From an uncultured Clostridia bacterium (GTDB lineage Bacteria > Bacillota_A > Clostridia > Christensenellales > Aristaeellaceae), in contig CAMOGC010000017.1 of assembly GCA_946613955.1 (NCBI GenBank), positions 1 through 16,259 on the forward strand: 16,259 bases of DNA, in the 5' to 3' direction. The notes under the pieces are model-generated. The model saw only the letters and a program-made list of their open reading frames with translations. It was not told where the DNA came from and searched no databases. Both the position numbers and the translations under genes were made by a program. Shown here piece after piece: positions 7,364 through 13,773 of the stretch (position 1 is its first letter; the number at the start of each line of letters is the position of its first letter).

Positions 7364-7379
7364 GGCAGGAGCTCCTGCC
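7364..7379. promoter_or_regulatory. Perfect 16-bp palindrome in the gpmA leader, candidate operator or hairpin
   Basis: GGCAGGAG followed directly by CTCCTGCC is an uninterrupted palindrome. On the minus strand it begins about 6 nt after the predicted start site of the gpmA promoter and lies 28 bp before the gpmA start codon. The absence of a loop favours a protein-binding site over an RNA hairpin. The lack of a following U-tract rules out a standard terminator. Confidence 0.5.
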
Positions 7380-7391
7380 TTGTCAGAAAAC

Positions 7392-7420
7392 AGTTTATCC
7401 GATTCTTTCCCGGCTGTCAA
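7392..7420 (-). promoter_or_regulatory. Sigma-70/SigA-type promoter of gpmA
   Basis: On the minus strand a perfect -35 TTGACA (7415-7420) is followed by a 17-bp spacer and TAAACT (7392-7397, 4 of 6 consensus). The -35 box overlaps the dapB stop codon (7417-7419). The predicted start is near 7385. Confidence 0.7.
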
Positions 7421-8181
7421 CCGGGGTTTTCCGATCTTTCCCCGGCCAGAAGCAGATCCTTCATATCGTACAGGCCGGGCGCCTTCCCCAGCAGGAAGGC
7501 CGCGGCCTTCAGACTGCCGTCGGCGAAAACGCCCCGGGAATGGGCCTGATGCCGAAGGGTCAGGGTCTCGTTGGGCGTTCCGATGATCACCTCGTGCACC
7601 CCGACGATGTTGCCCATGCGGATGGCGTGGATGCCCACGTCTTCCGGCTGGCGCTTGCCCTGCCCGCTCCGGCCGCAGACCGCCCGGGCCTCCGGCCGCA
7701 CCTGGCGCACCGCCTCAAACAGGGCCAGGGCGGTTCCGCTGGGGGCGTCCAGCTTCCGGTCGTGATGCTGCTCGACGATCTCCACCTCCGCGTCGGGATA
7801 GAGCGCCAGGGCCTTTTTGACCAGATCCGTCAGCACGGCGATGCCCAGGGAGTAATTGGCCGCCAGAAAGAGGGGAATGTGGCGGGCGGCGTCGCGGATG
7901 AGGGCCGCCTCCTCCCCGGTCTGCCCGGTGGTGGCCAGCACGACGGGCAGCTTTCTTTCCCGGGCGAAGGCCAGGAGCGCCCCGGTGGCGCTGTGGTGGC
8001 TGAAATCGATGATCACGTCCGCCTCCGCGGCGCAGCCGGCAAAATCGCGGGAGGCTTTTTCCGCCCCCTCCGGCATGCCGGGATCCACGCCCCAGACGAT
8101 CTCGGCCCCCGGCTGCCTTCCGGCGCTGGCGATGACCTCCCGGCCCATATGCCCGGCGGATCCGCTGAGTATGATTCTCAT
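7417..8181 (-). CDS. dapB: 4-hydroxy-tetrahydrodipicolinate reductase
   Basis: DapB reduces 4-hydroxy-tetrahydrodipicolinate with NAD(P)H to tetrahydrodipicolinate in lysine and diaminopimelate synthesis. The 254-residue protein shows the N-terminal nucleotide-binding loop G7-S-A-G-H-M-G13, the IDFSHH segment (58-63), and the family signature around E137-Q-H-H-D-R-K-L-D-A-P-S-G-T150, containing the catalytic H139/H140 pair and K143. Length is slightly short of the E. coli enzyme (about 273) but usual for Firmicutes. Its ATG overlaps the dapA stop by four bases (ATGA, 8178-8181), so the two are translationally coupled. With the divergent ddh gene 1.1 kb away, its product can go to meso-diaminopimelate in a single further step. 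Confidence 0.95.
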   Translation of the reverse strand: MRIILSGSAGHMGREVIASAGRQPGAEIVWGVDPGMPEGAEKASRDFAGCAAEADVIIDFSHHSATGALLAFARERKLPVVLATTGQTGEEAALIRDAARHIPLFLAANYSLGIAVLTDLVKKALALYPDAEVEIVEQHHDRKLDAPSGTALALFEAVRQVRPEARAVCGRSGQGKRQPEDVGIHAIRMGNIVGVHEVIIGTPNETLTLRHQAHSRGVFADGSLKAAAFLLGKAPGLYDMKDLLLAGERSENPG

Positions 8182-9062
8182 AATACGCCCACCTCCCGCA
8201 TCAGATCCATCAGCTTTGCCTCGTTCTTTTCCTCCATGGGCACCAGGGGCAGCCGCAGGCGGTTTTCCCCGAAGCCCAGGGCGGCGCAGGCCGCCTTGAC
8301 CGGGATGGGATTGGTTTCGATCATCAGATGGTTCATCAGATCCAGCAGCCGCAGCTGCTCCGCGGCGGCGCCGGCCACGTCGCCGGCGAAGAAGCGGCGG
8401 CAGATTTCCTTCATCCCCGCGGGCGCCACGTTACTGGCCACGGAAATGACCCCCTTGCCCCCCAGGCTCAGGATGGGCACGGTCTGGTCGTCGCAGCCGG
8501 AATAGACGTCCAGCCGGTCGCCGCACAGGCGCCGGATCCGGGCCACCTGGCTGAGGCTTCCGCCGGCCTCCTTGACCGCCACGATCCGGGGATGCTCCGA
8601 GAGGGCCGCCACGGTTTCCGGCAGCATGTTCAGCCCCGTCCGCGCGGGGACGTTATAGAGGATGCAGGGCCGGGGGCTTTCGTCCGCGATGGCGCGGAAG
8701 CTGGCCACCAGGCCGCGCTGGGTGGTCTTATTGTAATAGGGCGTCACCAGCAGCATGGCGTCGGCCCCGGCTTCGGAGGCGGCGCGCACCCGCTCGATGG
8801 CCGTGGCCGTATTGTTGGAACCGGCGCCGGCGATGACGGGCACCCGGCCTCCCACGCGGCTCGCGGCGAAGGCGATCAGCTCGCGGTGCTCCTCCGCCGT
8901 CAGGGTGGAGCCCTCTCCCGTCGTCCCGGCGACGATCAGCGCGTCCACCCCGCCCCCGAGCTGGAAATCGATCAGCCGGCCGAAGGCGTCATAATCCACG
9001 CCGCTTTCCCGGAAGGGCGTGATAATCGCCGTTCCGACGCCTGTAAATACCGTCTCTTTCAT
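8178..9062 (-). CDS. dapA: 4-hydroxy-tetrahydrodipicolinate synthase
   Basis: DapA condenses pyruvate with aspartate semialdehyde, the first committed step to lysine and diaminopimelate. The 294-residue TIM-barrel enzyme keeps the whole active site, with a constant offset of +3 from E. coli numbering: Schiff-base K164 (AVKEAGG), Y136 (LYNVPARTG), R141, T47/T48 (GTTGEGSTL) and Y110 (TPYYNK). The start is ATG at 9060-9062 with AAGGAGG (9070-9076) 7 nt upstream. It overlaps dapB by four bases. The 5' leader predicted from the promoter at 9095-9123 is only about 25 nt, too short for a lysine riboswitch, so regulation, if any, must act at the promoter, for example through the inverted repeat at 9138-9162. 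Confidence 0.96.
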   Translation of the reverse strand: MKETVFTGVGTAIITPFRESGVDYDAFGRLIDFQLGGGVDALIVAGTTGEGSTLTAEEHRELIAFAASRVGGRVPVIAGAGSNNTATAIERVRAASEAGADAMLLVTPYYNKTTQRGLVASFRAIADESPRPCILYNVPARTGLNMLPETVAALSEHPRIVAVKEAGGSLSQVARIRRLCGDRLDVYSGCDDQTVPILSLGGKGVISVASNVAPAGMKEICRRFFAGDVAGAAAEQLRLLDLMNHLMIETNPIPVKAACAALGFGENRLRLPLVPMEEKNEAKLMDLMREVGVL

Positions 9063-9094
9063 GGCGAATCCTCCTTGCGCTCCGTTTCCCCGCT

Positions 9095-9123
9095 ATCTTA
9101 TCGCATCTCCTTTCCCCCGTCAA
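9095..9123 (-). promoter_or_regulatory. Promoter of dapA-dapB
   Basis: On the minus strand TTGACG (9118-9123), a 17-bp spacer, and TAAGAT (9095-9100). The predicted start is near 9088, giving a leader of about 25 nt up to the dapA ATG. Confidence 0.65.
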
Positions 9124-9137
9124 GAAAGGCGGGGCGC

Positions 9138-9162
9138 AAACGCCTCAAAACGCGAGGCGTTT
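9138..9162. promoter_or_regulatory. 9-bp inverted repeat in the dapA/ddh divergent region, candidate operator
   Basis: AAACGCCTC (9138-9146) and GAGGCGTTT (9154-9162) are exact reverse complements with a 7-nt spacer. The repeat sits 15 bp upstream of the dapA -35 box and about 85 bp upstream of the putative ddh promoter. No T-run follows on either side. Between 9163 and 9246 I see nothing else recognisable, only purine-rich sequence. Confidence 0.45.
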
Positions 9163-9246
9163 CGCGAAGAAGCGGGAAGGAAGGGCGATCCGGCGGCTGA
9201 GATCGGAAAAAAGACAGACCGTGGGGCGGAAAGGAAAATCCACAGG

Positions 9247-9276
9247 TTGCGCGGGGAAAGAAAAATATGATATGAT
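9247..9276 (+). promoter_or_regulatory. Possible promoter of ddh
   Basis: TATGAT (9271-9276, 5 of 6 consensus) lies in an AT-rich stretch, with a weak -35 TTGCGC (9247-9252) at an 18-bp spacing. The start would be near 9283, about 25 nt before the ddh ATG. The -35 match is poor, so the exact hexamers are uncertain. Confidence 0.45.
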
Positions 9277-9308
9277 GCGGGGGAATTTTTCGGGGGAGGC
9301 GGCAGAGC

Positions 9309-10289
9309 ATGAAGCAGCGGAAATACAGAATCGGCATTTACGGATACGGCAACCTGGGCCGGGGCGCGGAAAAGGGCTTCGCCTGGAACCCGGACCTGGA
9401 GCTGGTCGGGGTCTTTACCCGGCGGGATCCCGCGGCGGTGCACACCGCCGGGGCGCCGGTCTATCCGGCGGACCGGGTGAAGGAATTCGAGGGAAAGATC
9501 GACGCGATGATCATCTGCGGCGGCAGCGCGACGGATCTGCCGGAGATGACGCCCGCCCTGGCCCGGCATTTCAACGTGGTGGATTCCTTCGATACCCACG
9601 CCCGGGTGCCGGAGCATTTCGCCCGGGTGGATCAGGCGGCCTTCCAGACCGCGCACACCGCCCTGATCAGCTGCGGATGGGATCCCGGCCTCTTCTCCCT
9701 GGCCCGGGTCTATATGGGCGCCGTGCTGCCGGACGGGAAGGATTATACCTTCTGGGGCCGGGGCGTCAGCCAGGGGCATTCCGACGCGATCCGCCGCATT
9801 CCCGGCGTGCGGGACGCCCGGCAGTATACCGTGCCCGTCGAATCCGCCATGGAGCGGGTGATGGCCGGGGAGCAGCCGGAGCTGACCCCGCGGGAAAAGC
9901 ACCTGCGGGAATGCTACGTCGTGGCGGAGGAGGGCGCCGACCGGGCCGAAATCGAGCGGCGGATCAAGGAGATGCCCAACTATTTCGCCGATTATGACAC
10001 GACGGTGACCTTCCTGTCCGAGGAGGAGCTGCTGCGGGATCACGGCGCCCTGCCCCACGGGGGGCGGGTCATCCGTACCGGGCGGACCGGGGACAACCGG
10101 CACGTCCTGTCCTTCTCGCTGCAGCTGGATTCCAATCCGGAATTTACGGCCTCGGTGCTGCTGGCCTGCGCCCGGGCGGCGATCCGGATGAACGGCCGGA
10201 ACATTTTCGGCTGCCGGACGATGCTGGACGTGCCGCCGGCGGATCTGTCCCCCCTGAGCGGGGAGGAGCTGCGGGCGCATCTCCTGTAA
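9309..10289 (+). CDS. ddh: meso-diaminopimelate D-dehydrogenase
   Basis: Ddh catalyses the NADPH-dependent reductive amination of tetrahydrodipicolinate to meso-2,6-diaminopimelate, bypassing the succinylase/acetylase branches. The 326-residue protein matches the size of the Corynebacterium enzyme (about 320). Visible features are the N-terminal dinucleotide-binding loop G12-Y-G-N-L-G17, CGGSATDLPE, VDSFDTH, SCGWDPGLFSLARV and the substrate-binding stretch FWGRGVSQGHSDAIRRI, all typical of the family. Start: ATG with GGGAGG (9294-9299) 9 nt upstream. It is transcribed divergently from dapA-dapB, whose product it uses, and is followed 40 bp later by nrdG without a terminator, so the two may share a transcript. 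Confidence 0.94.
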   Translation: MKQRKYRIGIYGYGNLGRGAEKGFAWNPDLELVGVFTRRDPAAVHTAGAPVYPADRVKEFEGKIDAMIICGGSATDLPEMTPALARHFNVVDSFDTHARVPEHFARVDQAAFQTAHTALISCGWDPGLFSLARVYMGAVLPDGKDYTFWGRGVSQGHSDAIRRIPGVRDARQYTVPVESAMERVMAGEQPELTPREKHLRECYVVAEEGADRAEIERRIKEMPNYFADYDTTVTFLSEEELLRDHGALPHGGRVIRTGRTGDNRHVLSFSLQLDSNPEFTASVLLACARAAIRMNGRNIFGCRTMLDVPPADLSPLSGEELRAHLL

Positions 10290-10329
10290 GGCGGGGAAGA
10301 GCTCAGAAAACGATCGGGAGGAGCCCGGG

Positions 10330-11016
10330 ATGAAGATTTACGGCCTGCAGAAGGTGACCCTGCTGGATTATCCGGGGCGCGTCGCCTGTACGGTTTTCCT
10401 GTCGGGATGCGACATGCGCTGTCCCTGGTGCCATAACAGCGAGCTGGCGGAGGGCTCCGCCCCGCCGGTCATGACCCTGGAGGAGCTGCTGGCCTTTCTC
10501 CGGCGGCGGAAGGGGCTGCTGGACGGGGTGGCGGTGACCGGCGGGGAGCCGCTGCTGCGGGAGGAAAACCTGGAGCTGCTCCGCCGGATCCGGGCGGAGG
10601 GCTATCCGGTCAAGCTGGATACCAACGGAACCCATCCGGACCGGCTCCGCCGGGCGCTGGAGGCGGATCTGGCCCAATATGTGGCCATGGACATCAAAAA
10701 CAGCCCGGAGAGATACGCGGAAACCGTGGGGCTGGCGAAGTTCGATCCCGCCCCCGTGCGGGAAAGCGCGGCCCTGCTGATGTCGGGGAAGACCGATTAC
10801 GAATTCCGCACCACGGCGGTCCGGGAGCTGCATGACGCCGATTCCTTCCGGGCCATCGGAGCATGGGTCGCCGGGGCCCGGCGCTACTTCCTCCAGTCGT
10901 TTACCGACCGGGAGACCGTGGCCTTCCGGGGATTCCACGCCCCGGCGGCGGAGGAGATGGAGGCCTGGGCGGCGATCCTGCGGGAAACCGTCCGGGAAGT
11001 TTCCCTGCGGGGATAG
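10330..11016 (+). CDS. nrdG: Anaerobic ribonucleoside-triphosphate reductase activating protein (radical SAM)
   Basis: NrdG uses a [4Fe-4S] cluster and S-adenosylmethionine to make the glycyl radical on NrdD. The 228-residue protein has the radical-SAM motif C27-x3-C31-x2-C34 (SGCDMRCPWCHN), the SAM-binding T70-G-G-E-P74 segment, and the N-terminal LQKVTLLDYPG stretch typical of the longer NrdG-like subgroup found outside Enterobacteria (short NrdG is about 155 residues). Start: ATG with GGAGGAG 6 nt upstream. It follows ddh by 40 bp and ends before an intrinsic terminator (11084-11105), so nrdD downstream is transcribed separately even though it is the evident substrate protein. Related pyruvate formate-lyase activases are an alternative, but the neighbour nrdD supports this call. 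Confidence 0.9.
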   Translation: MKIYGLQKVTLLDYPGRVACTVFLSGCDMRCPWCHNSELAEGSAPPVMTLEELLAFLRRRKGLLDGVAVTGGEPLLREENLELLRRIRAEGYPVKLDTNGTHPDRLRRALEADLAQYVAMDIKNSPERYAETVGLAKFDPAPVRESAALLMSGKTDYEFRTTAVRELHDADSFRAIGAWVAGARRYFLQSFTDRETVAFRGFHAPAAEEMEAWAAILRETVREVSLRG

Positions 11017-11083
11017 AGGGAACGGCGGAAAAAGTCCCCGGCGGCAAGGGTATCTGGGCCGGAGCCTTTGGGCCCGCGGCATT

Positions 11084-11105
11084 CGCCCCTTTGGGGCGTT
11101 TTTTT
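11084..11105 (+). terminator. Intrinsic terminator after nrdG
   Basis: CGCCCC (11084-11089), TTT loop, GGGGCG (11093-11098), then seven T (11099-11105). It separates the ddh-nrdG transcript from nrdD-trxB. Confidence 0.9.
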
Positions 11106-11122
11106 GCCGCCTTCCGCGGGAA

Positions 11123-11138
11123 ACACAAGATGTTGTAT
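11123..11138 (+). promoter_or_regulatory. NrdR box 1 upstream of nrdD
   Basis: The 16-mer ACACAAGATGTTGTAT matches the known NrdR-box consensus (acaCwAtATaTwGtgt) at 13 of 16 positions, including the central C-A-AT-T-G framework. NrdR is the ATP/dATP-sensing repressor of ribonucleotide reductase genes. The box lies about 28 bp upstream of the -35 hexamer of the nrdD promoter. Confidence 0.72.
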
Positions 11139-11155
11139 TGACCGAAAAAAAGACA

Positions 11156-11171
11156 TCCCAATATGTTGACT
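11156..11171 (+). promoter_or_regulatory. NrdR box 2 overlapping the nrdD -35 box
   Basis: TCCCAATATGTTGACT matches the NrdR-box consensus at 11 of 16 positions, with the core CAATATGTTG well kept. It is 33 bp from box 1, about three helical turns, the arrangement known for paired NrdR boxes. It covers the -35 hexamer TTGACT (11166-11171), so binding should repress. Confidence 0.65.
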
Positions 11172-11194
11172 TCCGGCGCGAAGCGTGGTATATT
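11166..11194 (+). promoter_or_regulatory. Promoter of nrdD-trxB
   Basis: TTGACT (11166-11171), a 17-bp spacer, and TATATT (11189-11194). The predicted start is near 11201, leaving a leader of about 110 nt before the nrdD ATG. This start excludes the upstream in-frame start codons for NrdD. Confidence 0.8.
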
Positions 11195-11275
11195 GATCCG
11201 GCACGCGATCCGGGGATTTGCCGTCTCCGGCGCGCTTCGAAAAGACGAAAACACGAAAAAGACAAGGGGAAGGAT

Positions 11276-11295
11276 GCCGCGGCGCGCGCCGCGGC
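11276..11295 (+). promoter_or_regulatory. 20-bp perfect GC palindrome in the nrdD leader, next to the ribosome binding site
   Basis: GCCGCGGCGC (11276-11285) is followed directly by its reverse complement (11286-11295). One base later starts the ribosome binding region AAGGGAG (11297-11303). In RNA it could form a very stable hairpin against the Shine-Dalgarno; as DNA it could bind a dimer. No T-run follows. Bases 11201-11275 show no other clear structure. Confidence 0.5.
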
Positions 11296-11309
11296 GAAGG
11301 GAGATCATC

Positions 11310-13748
11310 ATGTATCAGGTGGTAAAGCGGGATGGGAAGATTACGGAATTTGAAATCGGCAAGATTTCCGGGGCCATTCAGAAGGCCTTCGACGCGCTGG
11401 ACAAGCATTCCCATCCCAGCGTGATCGATATGCTGGCCCTGCGGGTGACGGCGGAATACGAGCCCATGATCCGGGACGGGAAGATCGCCGTGGAAACGAT
11501 TCAGGACTGCGTGGAAAAGGTGCTGAGCGAGGCGGGATACGCCGACGTGGCCAAGGCCTATATCCTCTACCGGAAGCAGCGGGAGAAGGTCCGCAACGTA
11601 AACTCCGCCCTGCTCAATTACAAGGATCTGGTGGACAACTATCTGCATATCAACGACTGGCGGGTCAAGGAAAACTCCACGGTCACCTATTCCGTGGGCG
11701 GCCTGATCCTGTCCAATTCCGGCGCGATCACCGCCAATTACTGGCTGTCGGAAATCTATGATTCCGAAATCGCCGAGGCGCACCGCTCCGCCGCCATCCA
11801 TCTGCACGATCTGAGCATGCTGACGGGATACTGCGCCGGATGGAGCCTGAAACAGCTGATCCAGGAAGGGCTGGGCGGCGTTCCCGGCAAGATTACCTCC
11901 TCCCCCGCCAGCCATCTGTCCACCCTGTGCAACCAGATGGTGAATTTCCTGGGCATCATGCAGAACGAATGGGCCGGCGCCCAGGCCTTCTCCTCCTTCG
12001 ACACCTATCTGGCCCCCTTTGTCCGGGTGGACAACCTGACCCAGAAGGACGTCAAGCAGTGCATCCAGTCCTTCATCTACGGCGTCAACACCCCCTCCCG
12101 CTGGGGAACCCAGGCGCCCTTCTCCAACATTACCCTGGACTGGGTCTGCCCCAACGATCTGAAGAACCTGCCCGCCATCGTCGGCGGCAAGGAGCTGGAC
12201 TTTACCTACGGGGACTGCCAGAAGGAAATGGACATGGTCAACAAGGCGTTCATCGAGATCATGATCGAGGGGGACGCCAACGGCCGGGGCTTCCAGTACC
12301 CCATTCCCACCTATTCCATTACCCGGGATTTCGACTGGAGCGAAACGGAGAACAACAAGCTGCTCTTCGAGATGACCGCCAAATACGGCACCCCCTATTT
12401 CAGCAACTACATCAATTCCGACATGGAGCCCAGCGACGTGCGCAGCATGTGCTGCCGGCTGCGGCTGGATCTGCGGGAGCTGCGGAAAAAGAGCGGCGGC
12501 TTCTTCGGCAGCGGCGAATCCACCGGCTCCATCGGCGTGGTGACGATCAACCTGCCCCGGCTGGCCTACCAGGCGGAGGACGAGCAGGATTTCTACCGCC
12601 GGCTGGACAAGCTCATGGACATCGCCGCCCGCAGCCTGAAAACCAAGCGCACCGTCATTACCAAGCTCCTGGACAGCGGCCTGTATCCGTATACCAAGCG
12701 GTATCTGGGCACCTTTAACAACCATTTCTCCACCATCGGCCTGGTGGGCATGAACGAGGCGGGGCTCAACGCCAAATGGCTGCGCAAGGATCTGACCCAT
12801 CCCGAGACCCAGCGCTTCGCCCAGGACGTGCTCAACCACATGCGGACCCGGCTGAGCGATTATCAGGAGCAGTACGGGGATCTGTACAACCTGGAGGCGA
12901 CCCCCGCGGAATCCACCACCTACCGCTTCGCCAAGCACGACAAGGAGCAGTATCCGGACATCATTACCGCCAACGAAAACGGCAAGCCCTACTACACCAA
13001 TTCCAGCCATCTGCCGGTGGGCTTCAGCGAGGATGTGTTCTCCGCCCTGGACGTGCAGGACGAGCTGCAGACCCTCTATACCTCCGGCACCGTGTTCCAC
13101 GCCTTCCTGGGGGAGAAGCTGCCCGACTGGCGGGCGGCGGCGAACCTGGTCCGGAAGATCGCGGAAAACTATAAGCTGCCCTACTATACCCTGAGCCCCA
13201 CCTATTCCGTCTGCAAGGATCACGGATACCTGGCGGGGGAGGTCAGCGTCTGCCCGCACTGCGGCGGAAAGACCGAGATTTACAGCCGGATTACCGGCTA
13301 TTACCGCCCGGTGCAGAACTGGAACGACGGCAAGGCCCAGGAATTCCGGGACCGGAAGGTTTATAACGTGGGCCGCTCCCATCTGACGCATCAGGGGCCG
13401 CTGAACCCGCCGCATCTGGCGGAAAAGGCGCCGTCGGCGGCGGAAGCCCCGGCGGCCACGGCGGAGAAAAAGCCCGCGGCCACGGCGGTTCTGGAGGCCA
13501 CGGCGGAGACAAAGCCCGTGTCCCACGCGATGCTCTTCGTGTCCGCCACCTGCCCCAACTGCAAGCTGGCGATGAACCTGCTGGATAAGGCGGGCTACGC
13601 CTACAAGAAGGTGCTCGCCACGGACAACCCCGAGCTGACCGCCCGCTACGGCATCCGGCAGGCGCCGACCCTGGTGGTGGCCGAGGGGGACAGCGTCGCG
13701 AAATACAAGGGCGTTTCCGATATCCGGGGCATGCTGAAAAACCAGTAA
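11310..13748 (+). CDS. nrdD: Anaerobic (class III) ribonucleoside-triphosphate reductase with fused C-terminal glutaredoxin-like domain
   Basis: NrdD reduces ribonucleoside triphosphates to deoxy forms under anaerobiosis using a glycyl radical. Of 812 residues, 1 to about 92 form an ATP-cone (VVKRDGKITEFEIGKISGAI) for allosteric control. The catalytic barrel follows, with C381-C382 in SMCCRLRLD. A zinc site of C635, H638, C648 and C651 and the glycyl-radical segment RITGYY (G663) close the reductase part. Unusually, an Ala/Pro/Lys/Glu-rich linker (about 704-735) leads to a Grx/NrdH-like domain (about 736-812) with C748-P-N-C751 and a cis-Pro-like QAPTLVV stretch. The start is ATG 11310 (AGGGAG 6 nt upstream); open frame further upstream precedes the transcription start. 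trxB follows after 25 bp. The fused redoxin suggests dithiol rather than formate as reductant (inference). Confidence 0.95.
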   Translation: MYQVVKRDGKITEFEIGKISGAIQKAFDALDKHSHPSVIDMLALRVTAEYEPMIRDGKIAVETIQDCVEKVLSEAGYADVAKAYILYRKQREKVRNVNSALLNYKDLVDNYLHINDWRVKENSTVTYSVGGLILSNSGAITANYWLSEIYDSEIAEAHRSAAIHLHDLSMLTGYCAGWSLKQLIQEGLGGVPGKITSSPASHLSTLCNQMVNFLGIMQNEWAGAQAFSSFDTYLAPFVRVDNLTQKDVKQCIQSFIYGVNTPSRWGTQAPFSNITLDWVCPNDLKNLPAIVGGKELDFTYGDCQKEMDMVNKAFIEIMIEGDANGRGFQYPIPTYSITRDFDWSETENNKLLFEMTAKYGTPYFSNYINSDMEPSDVRSMCCRLRLDLRELRKKSGGFFGSGESTGSIGVVTINLPRLAYQAEDEQDFYRRLDKLMDIAARSLKTKRTVITKLLDSGLYPYTKRYLGTFNNHFSTIGLVGMNEAGLNAKWLRKDLTHPETQRFAQDVLNHMRTRLSDYQEQYGDLYNLEATPAESTTYRFAKHDKEQYPDIITANENGKPYYTNSSHLPVGFSEDVFSALDVQDELQTLYTSGTVFHAFLGEKLPDWRAAANLVRKIAENYKLPYYTLSPTYSVCKDHGYLAGEVSVCPHCGGKTEIYSRITGYYRPVQNWNDGKAQEFRDRKVYNVGRSHLTHQGPLNPPHLAEKAPSAAEAPAATAEKKPAATAVLEATAETKPVSHAMLFVSATCPNCKLAMNLLDKAGYAYKKVLATDNPELTARYGIRQAPTLVVAEGDSVAKYKGVSDIRGMLKNQ

Positions 13749-13773
13749 GGCCCCGGCGGAGGAGGAAAAGGAA

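Noticed and set aside
6661..8505. Plus-strand open frame (614 codons) opposite gpmA and dapB
   Set aside because: No domain; the minus strand carries complete catalytic motifs of GpmA, DapB and DapA.
9063..9308. Lysine riboswitch or small gene between dapA and ddh
   Set aside because: The predicted dapA leader is about 25 nt; no riboswitch-like multi-helix fold and no small frame with a ribosome binding site are apparent.
11163..11309. N-terminal extension of NrdD from an upstream start codon at 11163
   Set aside because: The extra 49 residues cover the promoter, NrdR box and palindrome. The ATG at 11310 has a good ribosome binding site and begins the conserved ATP-cone.
10884..13526. Long minus-strand open frame (880 codons) opposite nrdG and nrdD
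   Set aside because: Low-complexity composition without motifs; exactly opposite strongly conserved nrdD. The same reasoning removes the minus-strand frame at 14372-16222.
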